The notes under the pieces are model-generated. The model worked only from the letters and a program-made list of their open reading frames with translations. It was not told where the DNA came from and made no database searches. Positions 56,363 to 64,000 of a stretch of 64,000 nt of DNA are shown piece after piece. Source of the DNA: Episyrphus balteatus (lineage: Eukaryota; Arthropoda; Insecta; Diptera; Syrphidae); assembly GCF_945859705.1 (NCBI RefSeq), contig NC_079136.1, forward strand, positions 45,167,661 to 45,231,660. Reading direction: 5' to 3'. Both the position numbers and the translations under genes were made by a program. Numbering within the stretch: the first letter of the stretch is position 1; the number at the start of each line of letters is the position of its first letter.

Positions 56363-58950
56363 TTGAAATTTTGTACATTTATAATTTATTTAATTACCTA
56401 TCTACAGTACAAATTTCATTCATCTATCTTTTGAAAAAAAAAAAACGTTATAACAAGTTGAATGTTCGTGTCGCGTTTTCGTTTCATCTTGTTTCAAATC
56501 ACTACGATACTAAAGAAGTTTTCACTTCAAAAACTTAAAGGCTATTCAGTTTTAGTTATTTTGATGTCTAAAACATTGTATTTTATTTAATTCTGTGGCA
56601 AGACATGTCGTACATTGGACACCTCATGAAGGAGCAAGGACTATTGAGCAACTCTCTACTGTTCTTGTGTGTACCAAATTAATTTGCAAGAATGCTTAAA
56701 CCTTTCCTAAAAATTGTTATTGCTGATATTGTGTCCCTTTCTTATAAAAATGCATCGCAGAAATGATGAAATTATTGAGGTCAGACAAAGAAATACACAC
56801 AAATAGCAAGCATTTCTTTATCAAAACACGAGCCCAAATATAATAAAAATCTTTTCAAATTTAATCCTTTCATTTAAAGTTACACTGATAGAGGAAATTA
56901 AATCTTTTTTTTTTTTAATTTTTCTCTGTGCTGATTTCTTTTTTTCTTTTTCAAAACGGAAACGGGACAACTAATATTGCATTCCACCTACATCCTTTTT
57001 AATTGCAAAAGAATGCACACCGTAAGTACCTCTATTCAAATGAAGCATTATTAATACGGCCACTCAACTGAGTGGTGTATATCCTTTAGTCAAATCAAAC
57101 TCAAACAACTATATATTTCTCCAAACCAGATGAAAGATAAAGCATGCTTGCAATTGCAGACACAGACATTACCTTACCTTTAACGGTACACATAATACTC
57201 TTAATAAAAATTGTCCCCTACAGTCTAGCCTTAACCATGAAATTGCTGCAATCCTATATAGACGCATTGTGTACTTAACGCACGTCGGCAAGATATTTCA
57301 AAGCAAAAAAACAAAAACAAAAAATGCGTGAACGCATTCCAACTCATACCTACCATTTCAAAAGCTTTGTTTATTTAGTCTACTACAACTGTACCTACAG
57401 AAGAAAAAAAAGGACTTCTCTCGTTGTCCTAACGCTTTAGCTTCTATTCGTACTTTTCTTATGACGGTGGCGGATATTTGTGGAGAAGGTTTAGCGACAC
57501 GATGACGACGACAATGTGGCTCACTTAGGCAGGACTCTAATGAAAAGCATTTAGAGCGCATTTGGTTTGATGCCGCTAGTTGTGTTGTCATCAGCACTGT
57601 CATCAGAGAGATGCCTTTGGTAAGTGGCTTCAAAGGCCTAAGGCTGTTAAAAGTGTTGCCAGATGTGTAAAAAAAAATTTTGTTTTTTTTTTTATTTTAT
57701 TTTTCTTCAATCTTTTTGCGGTCAATAAGGAAGAGACTTATGAATTTTCAATATAATCGAGACCACAAATTTTGTTCCTTTTAACAGATTAACTTGTTAA
57801 TAAAAATTTCGTTTTGTCATTCAAAATAGGTTTTTTTCACAAATTTTGGAACTCTTGGTGTCCTAGATCATAAGTCGTTCATAATTCGTCTCTTTTATCA
57901 ACTGAACTGAATCCATAACACTTTCTCAAAAAAAAAGGATGAAAAACTGTGTCATTTGCAAAATCAAAAAATTACAAAATCCTGTTCGACTTTTCGGATG
58001 AGTTACCCAACGATTAAGGACGTAAAAAGGACCTGGCAATCTTTTAAATCCGTTTTAAAGCTTATCCAATGAAATTCCTCTGCGTAGCATCATACAAACT
58101 TAACTGTTTTGTGTTTTCGTCGATCGTGAGAGTATACGTGTATGGCAATTACTTATATGAAGACACGGTTGGTAGATATAACAGACACCTTGTTGAAACA
58201 GTCCAAACCATTCAGACACGGACTTCCTGGGGCGGTTAGAAATAAAAAGAAACCAGCTCAAGCCTACAAACATTCTTATTTATTATAATATGTACCTACA
58301 TCAGGCCCATTGAAATAAGTCTTCTCTGCCAGCAGCGGAGATATAAAAGAAAGGGAGCATGAGTCCTTATGCACTATATAGCATCCAAACCTCTCGCTTG
58401 GTACTCCGATTTGGGCACATCACAGCAGCAGCGTGTCTATTCAAAAAGATGATATGTGTAGCCATCCTGTTTGTCATCTACCAAAGGTGGTGTTGGTGTA
58501 TGTGTTTGAATGCATGAGCTTTCTGTCACCTGCGAACTGCGAGAGAAGAAGTGGTCGTGTTTGCATTGTGGAGTCAACTTTAATTTTTTTTTTTTTTTCG
58601 TTTTTTAATTTTTCGTAAGAGAAGTCTTGTTGTCTATTCATATCATTGCTGAAACACTTTCTACAATTCATTCAGTTGAATGTAGTTGTTAAGGTGTTGG
58701 AAATTATTTTCTTTTTTATTTAGTGTGACAGAGTTTTATCGTGCAAGTAGATATTCTTGTTTAAAGTACTTCTAGATTTAATTTAATTTAATCACCAAAC
58801 CACGTGACACAAAATCTATTCATAAAACATAAGAATAATATAGAAATGGTGTCCAAGCTGCTATAAAATGTACTTTATTGGTACATATTTCATTTCATAT
58901 TAAATAAAACAAAAGTTGAAATTATTTCCTCAAAAAAAAAAAAAAAAAAT
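56363..58950. other. Single-copy island, no gene recognised
   Basis: Short open frames (for example 57358-57633 minus) lack recognisable domains. Homopolymers at about 57666-57700 and 58577-58598. May be intron or intergenic. Confidence 0.4.
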
Positions 58951-58964
58951 GTTACGTATACGCC
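58951..58964 (+). repeat. Recurrent A-run plus GTTACGTATACGCC motif
   Basis: An A-run of about 17 precedes GTTACGTATACGCC and ATA. Fifth copy of the motif listed at 1138-1150. Confidence 0.6.
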
Positions 58965-59679
58965 ATACATCAATATTTTGTAAATAAGTTCATGATTTGA
59001 ATAGGAGCTTTAATAAATGAAAATTTTTATCAATTTTATTTTATTTTTCAGCAGTTTTTTTTTAAGTTTTTTTTAGCTTTTAGTTTAATAAATGCCAAAG
59101 CTAATATAACACGGTGAACAGTAGCAGCCTCCACGAAAAAGTGAAATTTTTAGCAATGTGGCATAATTTTAAATTCAAAATTAAAAATAAATTATTAGAA
59201 ATAAAAAAAACTTTCTATAGCTAATTTGAAAGGAAATAACCTAAAGGTGAATACTAACAAAGGATTTTTAAAAATTCAATCATTAAATAGGGTAAATAGG
59301 GGTAAAACTAAATTGCTATTTTCTAAACGCGACGTTGTAGAAAGTTGAATTTTTTTTAATCGATAGATAAATCTATTGTTAGGCTAACAAAGGTATTTAA
59401 AAAATTCTTAAAAATTCAAAATCAACTTATGAACGGTTTTTTAAAACTAAAACATGTGGTAGGCTTTTGACAAAGTGCTGATTTTTTTTTTGACAACTTA
59501 AATGTTTGACAACATTCAAAAGATAATGAAAAGAAAATTAGGGGTCTAATACAGATTTTTTTCTAAGTCTCTGCGTTTTGAAATATTTTGAAAAAAACCT
59601 ACTTTTAACGGGTATTTTTAGGTTTTCTTTCTGTATTTTTCAATTTTTTTGAGCTTTCAAAAAATCTCAAATTTACATA
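58965..59679. other. AT-rich DNA, no gene seen
   Basis: No significant open frame or repeat-family match noted. Confidence 0.4.
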
Positions 59680-60133
59680 TACACTGAGGGAAAAAACAAC
59701 TAAAAATCAACGAAAACCACGTTAATTCAACTATTTTTCGGAATGATTTTGCGTTGAAGACGAAAATTTTAAAATCAAAGTAGAACATCGTTAGTTTAAA
59801 GTTGTTTACCGTTATAAAACATCTTTAAATCAAAGTTGTTTCAACTTTAAAAAAAAAGCATAAATTTATTAAAAAAAAAAAAGAAAAAATGGGCAGCCAC
59901 TGGGGATCGAACCTACAACACTTGGGTTACTAGGCGAATGCTTTATCAACTTGCTATCTCACTGTTGAAAATTAGAGTGATAAAATGCAGCAAAAGCGGA
60001 AGTCCAACAAAAAATAAAAAAAAATTCTTACTTTGTTTCAATTTTATTTTGAAGAAGTTTCATGCTAATTTTTTCAACATTAAATCAACGTTGAACATTT
60101 TATATTTTACGTTGCATTTTTTCCCACAGTGTA
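59680..60133. mobile_element. MITE, family H, copy 2 (TACACTGAGGG termini)
   Basis: TACACTGAGGGAAAAAA at the left faces TTTTTTCCCACAGTGTA at the right, with TA at the outer edge. CCACGTTAATTCAAC and AATCAACGTTGAA form a further inverted pair. It carries a tRNA-like segment on the minus strand (59891-59966). Copy 1 at 9277-9545 is shorter. Confidence 0.85.
59891..59966 (-). other. tRNA-like segment inside MITE H
   Basis: On the minus strand a B-box match GGTTCGATCC is preceded about 45 nt upstream by TAGCAAGTTGATAAAGC, an A-box-like word one base short of consensus. CTAGTAA sits where an anticodon loop would be. Acceptor ends do not pair well, so this is a tRNA-derived relic and not a working tRNA gene. 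It could be an RNA polymerase III promoter. Confidence 0.6.
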
Positions 60134-60433
60134 GGACATATAGGTATTGGCTATCTGCATGCATGTGCAAAAATTGAAATTTTGAAATGGTTTTTGACTG
60201 AATAACGGGAAAAACAAGTTTTTTTGTCCCGTTTTATCTTAAATTCAAAAACTTCAAAAATACCACAAAACACCTGTGGAGATCTATTGTCGATGACAGG
60301 CCACCATCTCAGTTTGAAATTTCGACATGGTTGGCTTTGAAAATTTCTAACTTTTTTATAGGCATCGTGCAGATATGATTGAAGCATCATATTAAAGCTG
60401 AAATAATAATAGCTCAGTTGATACAAAATTTAC
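60134..60433. repeat. First unit of a diverged ~180-bp tandem repeat
   Basis: The words TAACTTTTTTATA-GCATCGTGCAGATATG and AGCTGAAATAA recur, about 180 bp further on once the inserted element M is removed, as TAACTCTTTTTGTAGATGTC, GTACAGACATGG and GAGCTGAAGCAA (about 61408-61470). A weaker third unit follows near 61590. Confidence 0.55.
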
Positions 60434-61311
60434 GGTGCAGGGTCATAAGTCCACGGGCCAAAAGTCCATAATGGACTACTGACTCACTTGGGTGGGTTAT
60501 AAGTCCACAAATCAATTATGGACTTACAAACCACCCAAGGGTGTCAGAAACCCCCAAAAAAGTGAGCCACATGGAGATTAAAAACAAACAAATTCCAATT
60601 AATTGGCGGAAAGCGAAGCTGAAAAAAATTTGCTCACATGAGAATCTATTTAAATTGCACAAGCCAAACGCGAAGCGGAAAAATTTTGCCCATAGGGAGA
60701 ATTCGCGCGAATTTTTATTTTCACACCTAAAAATTGATTCTCCCGTGGGCAAAATTTTTTTCCGCTTCGCGTTTGGCTTGTGCAATTTAAATAGATTCTC
60801 ATGTGAGCAAATTTTTTTCCGGTTCGCGTTTATCGAGTTATAACATAAACATCTTTGGTGTGCGGTATAATCATACAATTACCAAAACGGGATTTTTTCA
60901 TTTAATGTATTCAAATTTTTTTTTTAATGTTGTAAGAGGCTTTTGAATAGTTGTATATTTATAAATGTTGAAAATTGAAGTAAAACCAATTTTTGAAAGT
61001 TGGCCTTACCTATTTCACTTGGACTAATTTCATGACTCCAATTGAACATTTAATGAAGAAACTTTCGAAAATTGACGATTTTTCCAGTTTTGAATACTTA
61101 TAAATGTTTTGGAGAGGTATTGCGAAGAAAATTAGAATATTAGAACTCAGCCGCATTATGAATTTTTGCTTTCCTAATATGGTAATAAATTTTTAATCGA
61201 TTGGCCAAAAGTCCACAAAATTGATTTATGGAGCTATGACCCACACTAGTGAGCCAATAGTCCATTATGGACTTTTGGCCTGTGGACTTTCGACCCTGCA
61301 CCAAAATTTAC
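60425..61311. mobile_element. MULE-like MITE M, 869 bp, perfect 9-bp duplication
   Basis: AAAATTTAC lies directly outside both ends (60425-60433 and 61303-61311). The element starts GGTGCAGGGTCATAAGTCCA and ends TGGACTTTCGACCCTGCACC; the TIRs run about 45 bp. The word AAGTCCA is repeated several times in each end, as expected for subterminal transposase-binding sites. A second palindrome lies inside (60628-60835). A 9-bp duplication is typical of Mutator-like elements. No transposase. Confidence 0.88.
60628..60835. repeat. Palindrome inside MITE M
   Basis: TTTGCTCACATGAGAATCTA and GCACAAGCCAAACGCGAAGC on the left are mirrored by GCTTCGCGTTTGGCTTGTGC and TAGATTCTCATGTGAGCAAA on the right. It is interrupted around 60690-60740. 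Confidence 0.85.
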
Positions 61312-61780
61312 TATTGGTTGTCATATATATAAAAATCGACTTTAAGGTAATGGAAGAAAAAAATGTTTGATTTTCTTGCTTTTTTTGTGAAAATTGATTG
61401 GGTTCAAAAAATTCTAACTCTTTTTGTAGATGTCGTACAGACATGGTTGGTATGAATATTTTGAGCTGAAGCAACAGGCTATCAGATGGTATAAAATTTA
61501 TAATAAGTTATCAAATAAAAAAATTGATTTTTGGGTGATGGAAGTGTTTTTTTTTTCACATTTACCATAAAAATGATTGTTTGCAATAAATTATTTTTAT
61601 ACCTTTTGCGCATTGTAAAAATTAAAGCATGGTTTTGTTCCTTAAAAGAAATATTTAGCTTTTTAATGGTATAATTTTTTTGTAACCTTTTCATAATGAG
61701 AAAAGAAAAAAAAGTACATATTTTTTTTAGCTTTTTTTTGAAAGTTATGATTGAATAAAAAAACAAAACATAGATACAGA
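61312..61780. repeat. Remaining units of the ~180-bp tandem repeat
   Basis: See 60134-60433. AAAATTGATTTTTGGGTGAT near 61519 and AAAATCGACTTTAAGGTAAT near 61332 are corresponding positions of two units. Confidence 0.5.
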
Positions 61781-63783
61781 GATAAATATGTAAAGTCTTA
61801 ATCTTTAGCTTAAGTACTATTTATACTATGAGATGGTACTTATTTTTATTATTATCAAAAAGTTTTTAATAAGAAAGTTGACAAAAAATGATTTAAAATT
61901 TTATTGTTTTTTTTTTATCAAAAGTACACAACCTGTTTTCTAATGACGTTATCACGTTAAATTATCGTCCGTAAACCAACTTTACAGACAGCCACTTTTT
62001 TTAATGTCCTAAAAATAACAAAGAACAAAATTGCTAATTTGTGTTAAAATTTTCAATCAATTAAGATTTCGTCTATTTTAGTTATATTAGTTTATTTTGG
62101 AAAGTAAAATCTATAAATTACTGCATTAAAACAAAATAACCATAAAATCGAATCTACACAACTTAAGTATCTTTAAGCGTGCATATTACTTTTTACTTAA
62201 TAAGGAAACATAATCAACTTCTGAAGATTATACTATCTTAAACACTATAAGTTGTGAACTTGTTTGGCCACCACTGAAACTAAGCAAAAAAAAAATAATA
62301 AAATAAGTCTTATGTCAAATTACTATAAATTGGATTTAACATAAATAATGAAGTTGCAATCATTTTGTATTCATTCAAATAAAAATATACTTCACAATAA
62401 AATCAAAAGTGGTTTGTTGTGTTTTGAATTTGAGGAAAAATAAACATAATCTAGATGCAAGTTAAAATCATAAAACTCTAAATTGCAATTCAATTTAAAT
62501 TGAGTTAATTTGAATTGTTTATAGATTTTTGATGAAATTCATTTTAATTTTATTCAAACATATAAATAACAACAAGATTAGTGGACTTCATCACTTCAAA
62601 TTCAATTGATTTATAAATAAAATCAGGGATTTGATTGATTTCTTGACCCGGCCGGCATGCAATTCGCTGAAAAATCCCTACAAATGCTATTCAAATTGTC
62701 AAAGCAATAAAGTATTGATTTCCAAAACACATTCACTTAAACAATTTTGTCATAATAAACCACCACCGAGTTATATTGACATCGGGTATTAAATAAATCA
62801 TAGTATAACAATATCAACCGCATTATATCTACCCTAAATAACTATCGTAATTCGTAACATTCGCAATTTCACAAATACATATTTAAATTGAACAACAACA
62901 AAAAAAAATTAACCCCCCATTTCAATTGAAGCAATCACCAATCGAAATAAATTTATAATCCAAACTTAAAAGCAAAACAAAACAAAAAGAAAAACAATAA
63001 TAATTAAAATTGCATTACCGCAAAATAAAGACCAATATCATAATACTCCCCCAATCACTACCGCACTAATACAGACAACCAACCAACCCCCAATAAATAT
63101 ACACGATGGCTATTCAAAGTCTGACAAAAAAAAAAAAAAAAACAAAAACAAATTGAAATCATCAAAACACTTTGCCACCCGGTCCGCCCCCCTTTAGCCA
63201 TGATTGTATTAATATTTAACGTTGGAATTTTAAACTAATTACAGAGTTTGGCGCAAATGAATAAATTATCAATTTGCATACGCATAATCGTTTGGCCGGC
63301 TAGATGGGCTGTCAGTCTGTTTGTTTGGTCATTTAGAGTTTGGTGAATTTCACCAGGGCATCTGAATATATCGTTTTTGGTTTAAAATGTTGAAATAACT
63401 CAGTATGTTTTTGAATTTTCAATAAGAGGGGAACAAAATTGAGCTGTTTAAAAACTTTGTGTAGTGTCGTTTAAGAACAAACGCCAGTGCAAAATGGGTT
63501 TAAGAATAAACTAGTAACTATTTTACTAAGTTCGATTTAATGTTTCGATTGCTTAAAATGAGAAATGTAGCTGGCTTTTATGGTAAACCGGAAACTGAGA
63601 AAAATTTTGCAAATGTGTTTTAAGACGCTTTCAAAGAATGTCAGTAATAAATATTTGAATTTTTAGAGTTTTTTTAATTGGCAAACACTTTTTACTACCC
63701 TTGTTCTATTTTTTGTTTAATATATAAATATTATGTATAAATAAATTAACAAATAAATATATTTAACACAAAAGTGAATATAC
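61781..63783. other. Single-copy island, no gene recognised
   Basis: AT-rich but without repeat-family matches. 63236-63300 contains TTAATTACAG-like, TTTGGCGC, and ATTTGCATACGCATAAT words, which resemble homeodomain, E2F and POU sites. No open frame of note. Confidence 0.4.

Positions 63784-64000
<217 letters not shown>

Noticed and set aside
57358..57633. 91-residue open frame on the minus strand
   Set aside because: No domain or homology recognised, ends in a poly-F tract from a homopolymer.
59891..59966. A functional tRNA gene
   Set aside because: Good B box but poor acceptor and anticodon stem pairing, a one-base-short A box, and a location inside a MITE.

Overview
This window looks like AT-rich, repeat-dense nuclear DNA from an insect, most likely a fly (Diptera). 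The evidence is the lack of bacterial-type gene packing, long A/T runs, many TIR elements and foldbacks, a Jockey-clade LINE fragment, and one animal-type exon with a consensus splice donor. The species assignment is inference.

Layout: islands of apparently single-copy DNA (about 5.9-7.5, 12.2-14.6, 18.3-20.7, 25.4-27.9, 32.6-35.2, 37.1-39.6, 43.1-45.4, 47-49.7, 56.4-58.9 and 61.8-63.8 kb) alternate with clusters of nested, mostly non-coding mobile elements. The only host coding sequence I can support is a 375-nt first coding exon on the minus strand (25774-26148). It encodes a SAM domain like that of vertebrate SAMD5 and ends at a GTAAGT donor. Its downstream exons would lie before position 1 or among the repeats to the left. 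A GC-richer island at 33.1-34.7 kb lies upstream in the direction of its transcription.

Mobile DNA: two hAT-like elements (20710-22783 with a perfect 8-bp target duplication; 7572-9083), TA-flanked elements (11614-12189, 16915-17770, 9277-9545, 59680-60133), TTAA-flanked elements (42099-42646, 49765-51057), an element with a 9-bp duplication (60434-61302), several foldback families (1-940, 14611-16514, 39601-40380, 51321-52825, 4200-5190), a 4-kb foldback-like element (27945-32015), and a 5'-truncated Jockey-type LINE (53611-54363). A short 3' stub of the same LINE lies at 10493-10581.

The most striking content is two hammerhead ribozyme motifs on the plus strand. The one at 3877-3948 has the full conserved core, a GUC cleavage triplet, three paired stems, and a 9-nt perfect complementarity between the loops of stems I and II. 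The one at 54837-54914 has the same architecture with different but again complementary loop sequences (7 nt), inside a perfect 50-bp inverted repeat. Both sit inside short segments bounded by 16-17-nt direct repeats. Two truncated relatives of the second (3077-3143 and 21320-21439) have their own flanking duplications, so this appears to be a small mobile element family that carries a type III hammerhead with kissing loops.
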